Shown here piece after piece: positions 57,112-64,000 of a stretch of DNA of 64,000 bases. Source of the stretch: Williamsia sp. DF01-3 (GTDB lineage Bacteria > Actinomycetota > Actinomycetes > Mycobacteriales > Mycobacteriaceae); assembly GCF_023051145.1 (NCBI RefSeq), contig NZ_JALKFS010000005.1:3241733-3305732 (forward strand), written 5' to 3'. Below the pieces are notes generated by a model, which saw nothing but the letters and a program-made list of their open reading frames with translations, did no database searches and was not told the origin of the DNA. The position numbers and the translations under genes were made by a program. Every line of letters begins with the position of its first letter. The stretch's first letter is position 1.

Positions 57112-57182
57112 CGAACCGTTGACCCGGTGATCGGCGATCAATTGCCTTGCCCGGTCTCGTGCCCGCCTGAGAGCATCGCTGA

Positions 57183-57929
57183 ATGCTTGATGACGTCTTC
57201 TTCGCCGCTCACCAGGGACTGCCCCGCGAGGCACCGGGGTCGGTCGCGACGACTCAATTGCTGTTCAGGTTGGCCGACGTGAAGACGCCCGTTCCTCACG
57301 TCCTCGATGTCGGCGCCGGAACAGGTCCTGCCGCAATCGTTTTGGCGAAGCTGGGGGCTCGCGTGACGGCCGTGGACACTCATCGGCCCTTTTTGGACGA
57401 CCTGCTGTCCAACGCAATCACCGCAGGGGTGGCGGATTCGATCTCCATCGATGAGGTCGCGATGGAGACACTCGACTATCCCGACCACCATTTCGACCTC
57501 ATCTGGTCGGAGGGTTCGGCGTACATCATGGGCGTCGACAACGCGCTCAGGCGGTGGCGGCGGCTGCTCGCACCCGGTGGTGCCGTTGTACTCACCGACG
57601 CCAACTGGCTGACCACCGATCCGAGTCGCGAAGCGGCCGACTTCTGGCGATCCGCCGCTCCCGGGATGCGAACCGTCGCCCAGAGCATCGATGCGGCCCA
57701 GGCTCTGGGCTGGGTGGTGGCAGCGACATACCTGTTACCCGACAGCGACTGGGACGAGCTGTACGGCCCGCTGGCGGCAAGCATCAACCGCCTGCGCCAT
57801 GAACAGCGCGCCGACGACGAAGCCCTCGACATCGTCGAGGAGGAAATACACATCCGTCGCCGGTTCGGTGCAGAGTACGGCTACGTCGGGTATGTGCTGC
57901 GTCCCGCACAGACGGACACCGATGCGTAG
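57183..57929 (+). CDS. Class I SAM-dependent methyltransferase
   Basis: 248 aa with motif I VLDVGAGTGPAAIVLAKLGA (about 40-59) and HFDLIWSEGSAYIMGVDNAL followed by LAPGGAVVLTDANWL. Methyltransf_25/11 family, substrate unknown. It runs into the next gene after 9 bp, so the two are probably one transcript. Confidence 0.87.
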   Translation: MLDDVFFAAHQGLPREAPGSVATTQLLFRLADVKTPVPHVLDVGAGTGPAAIVLAKLGARVTAVDTHRPFLDDLLSNAITAGVADSISIDEVAMETLDYPDHHFDLIWSEGSAYIMGVDNALRRWRRLLAPGGAVVLTDANWLTTDPSREAADFWRSAAPGMRTVAQSIDAAQALGWVVAATYLLPDSDWDELYGPLAASINRLRHEQRADDEALDIVEEEIHIRRRFGAEYGYVGYVLRPAQTDTDA

Positions 57930-57938
57930 CGTGGGCCC

Positions 57939-59285
57939 ATGGGCATCACGCATTCGAGTACCGTCCCCACTCCTGTAGACGAGGTGTTCGCCTGGCACGG
58001 ACGGCCGGGCGCCTTCACGCGGCTGGCGCCACCCTGGGGACCACCGTCGTTGATCAAAGAAGCCGAGTCGCTCAGTGACGGAACTGCGGTGTTGGGGTTC
58101 CCGGGTGGACTGAAATGGGTCGCGCGGCATCAGCCATCGAGGTACCACCCGCCCAATCAGTTCGTGGACAAGCTGGACTCGTGGCCACTCAAGTCCGTGC
58201 TGACGTGGACGCACCACCACGGATTCTCTGCCGTCGACGCGAACTCCACACTGGTCACCGACACTGTCGACACACCGGTCCCGACTGCGTTGCTACGGCC
58301 CATGTTTCGCTACCGGCATCGCCAGCTCGCCGACGACCTGGCGGCCCACGCATGGGCGAGCGAGTTCGGGCGCGGACCGATGACCATTGCGATGACCGGC
58401 TCATCCGGCCTGGTGGGTACCGCTCTCAAGGCCTTCTTGACCACCGGCGGGCACCGGGTGATCTCACTCGTGCGCCGCGATCCCTCACACGGAGACGAGC
58501 GACGCTGGGATCCCGACAATCCGGCACCAGACCTGGTGGACGGCGTCGACGCAGTGGTCCATCTGGCCGGCGAATCCATCGCGGGCCGATTCAGTGACAG
58601 CCACAAACGAGCGGTGCGCGACAGCCGCATCGACCCGACGGCGAAGTTGTCGTCGGTGATCGCGGCAACCACACCCCAGCCCGCGCTCATCTGCGCCTCG
58701 GCCGTGGGCTTCTACGGCTACGACCGCGGCGACGAGCTGCTCGACGAAAAGGCCTCGCGTGGTGAGGGATTCCTTGCCGACGTTGTCGCTGGCTGGGAGG
58801 CGGCGACCGAAGCCGCAGGCGACTCCGGCGTCCGGGTGGTCATCGTCCGCACCGGCATCGTGCAGGCCGCGGCCGGTGGCACCCTACGGTTGTTACGCCC
58901 TCTGTTCACAGTGGGGTTCGGCGGGCGGATCGGGGACGGCAAGCAGTGGCTGCCGTGGATCGCGATCGACGATCTGGTGGACATCTACCATCGCGCCATC
59001 GTCGACGAGACGTTGCAGGGACCGATCAATGCGGTGGCACCGAATGCCGTGCGGAACAGCGACTACACCGCAGCCTTGGCCGGGGCGGTGCACCGGCCGG
59101 CGATCGTGCCCGTACCCAGCCTGGGTCCACAACTGATCCTCGGCGCGCAAGGCGCTCGCGAACTCGCGTTGGCCAACCAGCATGTGGTGCCGTCCCGGCT
59201 CGCCGCGATCGGGCATCGCTTCCGGTGGCCGGAAGTATCCGACGCACTGCGCCATCAACTCGGCGGTGTCACCGGCCGGACGTAG
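57939..59285 (+). CDS. TIGR01777-family NAD-dependent epimerase with N-terminal SRPBCC domain
   Basis: 448 aa fusion. Residues about 1-140 are a SRPBCC-like helix-grip domain (VPTPVDEVFAWHGRPGAFTR); residues 150-448 are the TIGR01777 SDR with ITGSSGLVGTALKAFL-type (MTGSSGLVG) NAD motif, VVHLAGESIAGRF and the late IAIDDLVDIYHRAI. Related to cell-division inhibitor SulA-like/epimerase proteins found across bacteria, reaction unknown. It converges with the aldolase gene 18 bp downstream. Confidence 0.9.
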   Translation: MGITHSSTVPTPVDEVFAWHGRPGAFTRLAPPWGPPSLIKEAESLSDGTAVLGFPGGLKWVARHQPSRYHPPNQFVDKLDSWPLKSVLTWTHHHGFSAVDANSTLVTDTVDTPVPTALLRPMFRYRHRQLADDLAAHAWASEFGRGPMTIAMTGSSGLVGTALKAFLTTGGHRVISLVRRDPSHGDERRWDPDNPAPDLVDGVDAVVHLAGESIAGRFSDSHKRAVRDSRIDPTAKLSSVIAATTPQPALICASAVGFYGYDRGDELLDEKASRGEGFLADVVAGWEAATEAAGDSGVRVVIVRTGIVQAAAGGTLRLLRPLFTVGFGGRIGDGKQWLPWIAIDDLVDIYHRAIVDETLQGPINAVAPNAVRNSDYTAALAGAVHRPAIVPVPSLGPQLILGAQGARELALANQHVVPSRLAAIGHRFRWPEVSDALRHQLGGVTGRT

Positions 59286-59303
59286 GTCGGGAAGTGCACA
59301 CCT

Positions 59304-60349
59304 TTAGCGTGCGAGCTCTTTTCTGATGGTCTCGATGAAGCGGTCCACGTCGTCGTCGGTGGTGTCGAACGAACACATCCATCGCACCGTTCCCCCGACT
59401 CATCCCAGTCGTAGAAACGCCACGACTCACGGACCCGTTCGGCGGCTGCGCGATCGAGGACGGCGAACACGGCGTTCGACTCGGTGGACTGCGCGAAACG
59501 AAGCCCCGGAACACCTTCGAGACCGGCTCGTAGACGCGCAGCCATCGCGTTCGCGTGTGCGGCAGCGTGGATACCGTTGCCGTCCTCGAACAGTGCCAGC
59601 AGCTGCGCCGAGATGAATCGCATCTTGCTGGCCAGCTGCATGCTCAGTTTGCGTAGATAGATCAAGCCGTCGGCCCGGTCTGGGTCGATCACCACGATCG
59701 CTTCGGCGCCGAGCGCACCGACCTTGGTGGCGCCGAGGCTGACGATGTCCACACCGACGTCGGTGGTGAACCGCCCCATCGGCATCTGCAGGGCCGCAGC
59801 CGCATTCCACAACCTGGCTCCGTCGACATGCAACGCCATGTTGTTCCGGTGAGCGAAGTCGGCGTTGGCCGCGATCTCTGCGGGGGTGTAGAGCGTCCCG
59901 AGCTCGGTGACCTGGGTCAGGCTGACCACAGCAGGCTGTGCCCGGTGCTCGAATCCCCAGCCATAGGCCTCCGTCGCGATCAATTCCGGCGTCAGCTTGC
60001 CGTCCGGGGTGGGCACCGTCAGCAGTTTGATACCACTGACGCGTTCGGGCGCACCGCCTTCGTCGGTATGGACGTGCGCAGACTCCGTCACGATTGCCGC
60101 ACCCCAACGCGGCATCAGCGACGTCAGTGCCACCACATTGGCGCCGGTACCGTTGAAGACGGGGAAAACCTCGGCGCGAGAGCCGAATTCGTTACGGATG
60201 ACCGCCCGCAGCGCATCGGTGTAGTCGTCTTCGCCATAAGACACCTGATGGCCGCCGTTTGCCTCGGCGATGGCAGTCATCACCTCTGGCAACACTCCGG
60301 CGTAATTGTCGGACGCGAATGCACGCCACTCGGGGTCATGTCGTCTCAA
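59304..60349 (-). CDS. Low-specificity threonine aldolase family (PLP), frameshifted at the 3' end
   Basis: PLP-dependent beta-eliminating lyase. TTG start at 60349; SDNYAGVLPEV opening, NGTGANVVAL, HVDGARLWNAA with the PLP Asp, and SLGATKVGALGAEA with the PLP Lys. Splits L-threonine or related beta-hydroxy amino acids to glycine plus aldehyde. After the five-C run 59392-59396 (plus) the frame degenerates and stops at 59255; the alternative frame continues through DTTDDDVDRFIETIRKELAR, ending at 59304. One extra base restores about 348 aa. Confidence 0.87.
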
Positions 60350-60373
60350 GGATTCTGCTTTCCATGTGGGGTC

Positions 60374-61090
60374 TCACCCTCCGAAACGCTCGGTACGGAT
60401 GTTCGCGGCGGGATAACCCAGATCGAGAAGCCACTGCGCATACTGTTCAACGAAAGCCGTTGGCCCGCAGACTCGCACCTGCGGATCGAGGTCCACCGGG
60501 ATCAGTGCGGCCGCGAACTCGCCGATGTCCGGACGACCGGCCGGTCGCGTCGACAATTCAGGCGCCTGCCGGGTGTACACGTAGTCCACACGCAGTCGTT
60601 CAGAAGCGACCAGGCTTTCCAGTTCGTGCGCGTAGTAGCGACTTGCGGGTGTGCGCAGCGAATAGAAGAGCCGGAAAGGCGCCTGGGAGGACGTGTGTTC
60701 GTGTTCCCGGATCATCGACATGAGTGGCACCACGCCTGAACCACCTGCGATCAGCTGCACCGGGTTCTGTTCGTTCGCACGCCAGACGAACCAGCGACCG
60801 ATCGGTCCGCGGACCTCCACCTGGTCACCCACCTGCAGGTCGTACACCAGGTAGGGCGAGACCTCTCCGTCCTCGAGCTCCTCGACGGTGGTCTCGAGCA
60901 GGTCGTCACCGGTGGCCGCGGCAATCGAATAGGACCTCACCGCCTGATACCCATCCTCTGCGGTCAGGCGGATGTCGATGTGTTGACCCGGCAGCACCCT
61001 GCCGCGATCAGGCAGCCGTAGGCGCAGGGTGCGTGCGGTTTGCGTCTCCATTTCGGCCGCGACCACCGTCGCGGGCCGCCAGCCGTTCAC
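60374..61090 (-). CDS. Ferredoxin/flavodoxin-NADP-type reductase (FNR) partner protein
   Basis: 238 aa, GTG 61090 overlapping the upstream stop (GGTGA). RSYSIAAATGDD (about 59-70) binds FAD and GGSGVVPLMSMIR (about 113-125) binds NAD(P); C-terminal VRVCGPTAFVEQY. No ferredoxin domain. Encoded directly after a sulfite-oxidase-like molybdoenzyme, so it probably passes electrons to or from it; the same pairing is common in actinobacteria. Confidence 0.88.
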   Translation of the reverse strand: MNGWRPATVVAAEMETQTARTLRLRLPDRGRVLPGQHIDIRLTAEDGYQAVRSYSIAAATGDDLLETTVEELEDGEVSPYLVYDLQVGDQVEVRGPIGRWFVWRANEQNPVQLIAGGSGVVPLMSMIREHEHTSSQAPFRLFYSLRTPASRYYAHELESLVASERLRVDYVYTRQAPELSTRPAGRPDIGEFAAALIPVDLDPQVRVCGPTAFVEQYAQWLLDLGYPAANIRTERFGG

Positions 61091-61680
61091 CAATACCGCT
61101 CTTCTTTCCACGGATCTCCGTGGTTGTGGTATCCGTTGGTCTCCCAGAAGCCCGGCACGTCGTCGTCCATGATCGTCAGGCCGTTGACCCACTTGGCTGA
61201 TTTCCAGAAGTACAGGTGCGGGATCAACAGTCGTGCCGGCCCACCGTGTTCGGCCGCAAGTGGCTCACCGTCGTAGGTGTGCGCCACCCACGCCTTGCCG
61301 TCGAGGACATCTTCCAGCGGCACATTGGTGGTGTACCCGCCGTAACAGTGGGCCAAGATGAAACCGTCGGGATCGACGTCGTCGCCGAGGAGCACATCCA
61401 GCGAGACCCCCCGCCAGGTCGTGTCGAGCTTGGACCACGCCGTCACGCAATGGATGTCGACGGTGATGTCCTCCTGGGGCAGCGCCATGAACTCGTCCCA
61501 CGTCCAGCTCTGCAGCTCACCGTCTCGCCCTTTGACGTCGAAGCCCCACTGCTCTTGTCGGATCGCCGGGGTGGGTCCGGCGGTCAGGACGGGGAAGTCG
61601 CGGGTCAGGTATTGCCCTGGCGGTAGCCGATCGTCCTTCTGCCGGCGGCGGGCCCCGAAGCCCTTGTTGATGATGGCCAT
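61087..61680 (-). CDS. Sulfite-oxidase-like (molybdopterin) oxidoreductase
   Basis: 197 aa molybdopterin-dependent oxidoreductase: DIHCVTAWSKLDTTWRGV (about 75-92) has the Cys that ligands molybdenum, with HYGGYTTNVPLEDVL-like (CYGGYTTNVPLEDVL) and LIPHLYFWKSAKWVNGL downstream, as in MsrP/YedY and actinobacterial sulfite-oxidase-like proteins. There is no Tat signal, so it is cytosolic. Coupled to the FNR gene by overlap. Confidence 0.88.
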   Translation of the reverse strand: MAIINKGFGARRRQKDDRLPPGQYLTRDFPVLTAGPTPAIRQEQWGFDVKGRDGELQSWTWDEFMALPQEDITVDIHCVTAWSKLDTTWRGVSLDVLLGDDVDPDGFILAHCYGGYTTNVPLEDVLDGKAWVAHTYDGEPLAAEHGGPARLLIPHLYFWKSAKWVNGLTIMDDDVPGFWETNGYHNHGDPWKEERYW

Positions 61681-61701
61681 GGGTGCAATTGTGCGCTGTG
61701 C

Positions 61702-63405
61702 TCACCGATCATGCATCGACAGGCCCGAACTCACTCGCCGGCGTTCTGTGAGGAGTTCGCGTAACCGCAGGGTCTGGTCGGCGCTCCACTGAGTCGGCTG
61801 CAGGATCGCCGCCCACGAATCGGCGATGTCCGCGTGGAACGTGTGACCGTGCCCGTCGGGAACGTCGTTGGACACGGCCATGTCCGCCGACACCTGGAGG
61901 AAGGTGATGACCGGGATCCATTGCATGCTGTCGAGTACGTCTCGCCCGCGTGCTTCGCGTAGCCAATCGGGTTTGCGGAACGGAAGGTGGGGTGACCACC
62001 AGGTGATCGGATCGGACGGGTACTGCAGGTAGACCACCCGCGGTGATGGCCAGTCGGTATCAGGGCGGGAAAGATCGTCCGCGCCGGCGATGAAACGGGC
62101 GGTGCTGCCGTCTTTGTAGATGGGCAGCCACTGCGGAGAGCCGGGAGCACGGTCGGCGCTGGTCTTCTGCCACACCTCGTTGGTGTAGGTCGGACCGATG
62201 AACAGGGCGCCGTCCGCGCGGGCCGCGAGGTCTTCGATGCTCGTGAACGGCGCCTCGGCTCCGAAGGACCCCAGGCTCTCTCCGAAGACCACCAGTTTGG
62301 GGCGCGAGTCCTCGGGTAGGACATGCCACCGCGCATACACCGCTTCGAACAAAGCCTGACCGGCGGCGCGGGCCCGTTCCTTGTCGACCAAAAACGAGAT
62401 CGGACTGGGCAGGTACGAGTACTGCATGGAGGCCACTGCGGTGTCGCCGTTGTACATGTACTCCAGCGCGCTCACGGTGCTCTCGTTCACCCATCCGGTG
62501 CCCGTGGTGGTTCCCACCGCGATGACTGCGCGCTCGAAGGCGCCCGCCCGCTCGAGGTCGTCGACGACCAGGTCGGCCTCGGCGCCGTAGCCCCCGGCTG
62601 AGGCCAGTCCGGCGTATGCCCGGATCGGCTCCTGCGGCGATGCGTTGTTGAAGGCGCGCAGTTGCTGGGCCGACGGACCCGAGGACACAAACGATCGCCC
62701 TTGCTTGCCGAGTGAGGCCCACGTGACAACGGACTCCCGGCTTCCCGACCGCAACGGGCTCGTTGGTTGCGCTGTCTCCGGGTCGGTCTCGTCGTTGATC
62801 GCGGCAAACGATTCGTTCAGGCCTGACATCGTGGCGCGCACCACCACTCCGTTGAGAACCCCGATCGTCACGCCGATCACCAGAAGGACGGCGACAACCG
62901 CGGAGACCGCGGGCGGAACGATTCGGTTCAGCACGGCGGTCACCATCGCGGTCACGCGGCGCATGGTCCGGCCGAGGGCGATGAACAGCACAGCGAACAC
63001 CAGTGCCGACACGGGCACCAGCACATAGCCGTATCGCGGGAACGACGCGGCCCCCATCAATTCTCGTAGTTCCCGTTGCCACAAGCCGAACCAGGCCAGT
63101 ATCGCCACCGTCCCGATCAGCGCGACGACGACGAGCGTCCGCCAGGCCCACCGTTTGAAAGCAGGCGATGATTCCCTGGCAATGACACGACGCAGCGCCG
63201 CCGACAGCAGCACTCCCAGTCCGTAGCCGAGGGCCACCGATGCTCCACTGACAACACCTTGGAACAGCCAACCCCGTGGAAGGAGTGACGGCGTCAACGA
63301 CAACCACAAGCTCACCAACGCCCCGCAGAGCCCGCCGAAGACGTACCGACGGGGTACCAGGCGACGCAGCATCGCCGGCGCCCTGGTCCCCGCACCATCG
63401 GCCAT
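61702..63405 (-). CDS. Membrane-anchored alpha/beta hydrolase with N-terminal TM domain
   Basis: 567 aa. Five to six transmembrane helices in the first 230 residues, then a large hydrolase domain with VVFGESLGSFGAEAP (nucleophile Ser, GxSxG) and late HGHTFHADIADSWAAIL. This matches the actinobacterial alpha/beta-hydrolase family with separate N- and C-terminal domains (PF15420/PF10081 type). Substrate unknown; the location suggests lipid or envelope ester. Confidence 0.85.
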   Translation of the reverse strand: MADGAGTRAPAMLRRLVPRRYVFGGLCGALVSLWLSLTPSLLPRGWLFQGVVSGASVALGYGLGVLLSAALRRVIARESSPAFKRWAWRTLVVVALIGTVAILAWFGLWQRELRELMGAASFPRYGYVLVPVSALVFAVLFIALGRTMRRVTAMVTAVLNRIVPPAVSAVVAVLLVIGVTIGVLNGVVVRATMSGLNESFAAINDETDPETAQPTSPLRSGSRESVVTWASLGKQGRSFVSSGPSAQQLRAFNNASPQEPIRAYAGLASAGGYGAEADLVVDDLERAGAFERAVIAVGTTTGTGWVNESTVSALEYMYNGDTAVASMQYSYLPSPISFLVDKERARAAGQALFEAVYARWHVLPEDSRPKLVVFGESLGSFGAEAPFTSIEDLAARADGALFIGPTYTNEVWQKTSADRAPGSPQWLPIYKDGSTARFIAGADDLSRPDTDWPSPRVVYLQYPSDPITWWSPHLPFRKPDWLREARGRDVLDSMQWIPVITFLQVSADMAVSNDVPDGHGHTFHADIADSWAAILQPTQWSADQTLRLRELLTERRRVSSGLSMHDR

Positions 63406-63522
63406 GTGGTGACTTTAGCCTCGCGGCGCCTCGCAGCCTGCTCTCGGTCGAGATCGGCAGCTGCGCCGATCTCGACCACCATCTCGGGCCGCACCAGAGA
63501 TGGCGCGGACTAGGCTGAACCG

Positions 63523-64000
63523 GTGTCGCATCCGAGCCTGCTCTGCATCCACGCGCATCCCGATGACGAAGCGCTCTGGACAGGAGGTGTCCTCCTCCGG
63601 TGCGCAGAACTCGGCGGTCGCACGTCGGTTGTGACGTGTACGTGGCCCCCGGGCTCCGAACGGGCCGGCGAACTGCAGCGGTCCCTTCAGATATTGAATG
63701 CCGGTGCCCCGAGGCTGTTGGGTTACGCAGATCTCGGTGTCACCGACACCACAGAGGACTATCGCTCGTTCTGCGATGCCCCTTTTGATGAACTGGTCGA
63801 GTCGGTGGTCGCCCACATCCGCGCATTCCGGCCGGACACCGTGCTGACGTATGACCCGATGGGTGTGTACGGGCACCCCGACCACATTCAGACACATCGC
63901 GTTGCGGTAGCTGCGATCGGAGCATCCGGATATCCGCAGCTGTACCCCGAGGCGGGCCCACCCTGGCGGCCGAAACTCCTCTACCAGGCCACCATGCCGT
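63523..64000 (+). CDS. PIG-L family deacetylase, mycothiol-type (cut by window edge)
   Basis: GTG start at 63523, 159 codons to the right edge without a stop. LLCIHAHPDDEALWTGGVLL has the HPDDE zinc-binding motif near the N-terminus and GHPDHIQTHRVAVAA the second metal/substrate motif. This is the pattern of GlcNAc-Ins deacetylase MshB and mycothiol conjugate amidase Mca, both found in mycothiol-producing actinobacteria; the missing C-terminal part prevents choosing between them. Confidence 0.85.
   Translation, partial: MSHPSLLCIHAHPDDEALWTGGVLLRCAELGGRTSVVTCTWPPGSERAGELQRSLQILNAGAPRLLGYADLGVTDTTEDYRSFCDAPFDELVESVVAHIRAFRPDTVLTYDPMGVYGHPDHIQTHRVAVAAIGASGYPQLYPEAGPPWRPKLLYQATMP

Overview
The window is high-GC actinobacterial chromosome, most like the mycolic-acid group (Mycobacteriales: Gordonia, Williamsia, Rhodococcus or Mycobacterium relatives). 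The evidence is a two-domain fatty acyl-CoA reductase of the AcrA1 type, an F420/deazaflavin-dependent (Ddn-like) oxidoreductase, a DUF732 lipoprotein, a holin-X/DUF3618 membrane trio, an EthA-type Baeyer-Villiger monooxygenase, several acyl-CoA dehydrogenases, many GTG/TTG starts, ATGA/GTGA gene overlaps, and many local MarR/TetR/HxlR regulators. I see no tRNA, rRNA, CRISPR array, insertion sequence, integrase or prophage. The genus is not certain.

Layout. 1-2.5 kb (minus): a cut-off FSP1/AIF-like NAD(P)/FAD oxidoreductase, a DUF1295 membrane enzyme and a UbiA-type prenyltransferase form a probable lipid/quinone operon. 2.6-6.6 kb: AlkB, AcrA1-like fatty acyl-CoA reductase and a membrane diguanylate cyclase. 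6.9-9.3 kb: a stress/envelope block (repeat-tailed protein, holin-X-like, DUF3618, DUF732 lipoprotein) ending at a strong hairpin. 9.3-15.3 kb: HxlR-thioredoxin, cation/proton antiporter, coiled-coil protein, Ddn-like protein, LtrA, and DoxX divergent from a MarR regulator. 15.3-19.3 kb: a phosphotransferase with a translationally coupled partner, divergent from TetR plus a luciferase-like flavoenzyme. 19.4-27 kb: PhoD, a lipoprotein, a heterodimeric ABC exporter and a Tat-exported flavoprotein. 27-38.8 kb: cupin/MarR pair, hydrolases, an epimerase, MarR-MFS drug efflux pair, glycoside hydrolase, Baeyer-Villiger monooxygenase, lipase-like hydrolase, second MFS, pterin dehydratase. 38.8-43.5 kb: paired acyl-CoA dehydrogenases with a divergent TetR, HAD dehalogenase, a 64-aa acidic protein, SRPBCC protein. 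43.7-52.3 kb: two lipoprotein enzymes, methyltransferase/HxlR pair, and an operon of two SDRs, an APH-like kinase and an acyl-CoA dehydrogenase. 52.4-64 kb: membrane protein, FAD dehydrogenase, AraC/VOC pair, methyltransferase, TIGR01777 epimerase, threonine aldolase, ferredoxin reductase plus sulfite-oxidase-like protein, membrane alpha/beta hydrolase, and a cut-off PIG-L deacetylase.

Two themes stand out. First, seven otherwise good genes (AlkB, diguanylate cyclase, the first stress protein, two acyl-CoA dehydrogenases, the VOC protein, threonine aldolase) each carry one frameshift, and six of these are explained by one missing base in a homopolymer run. This is more likely a sequence/assembly artefact than seven independent gene losses. 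Second, regulation is highly local: clean dyad operators lie beside MarR, HxlR and TetR genes, several as tandem or concentric sites. The most interesting metabolic hypothesis is the kinase plus acyl-CoA dehydrogenase operon at 47.7-51.8 kb, a split version of the ACAD10/11 or LvaA/LvaC architecture used on 4-hydroxyacyl-CoAs.
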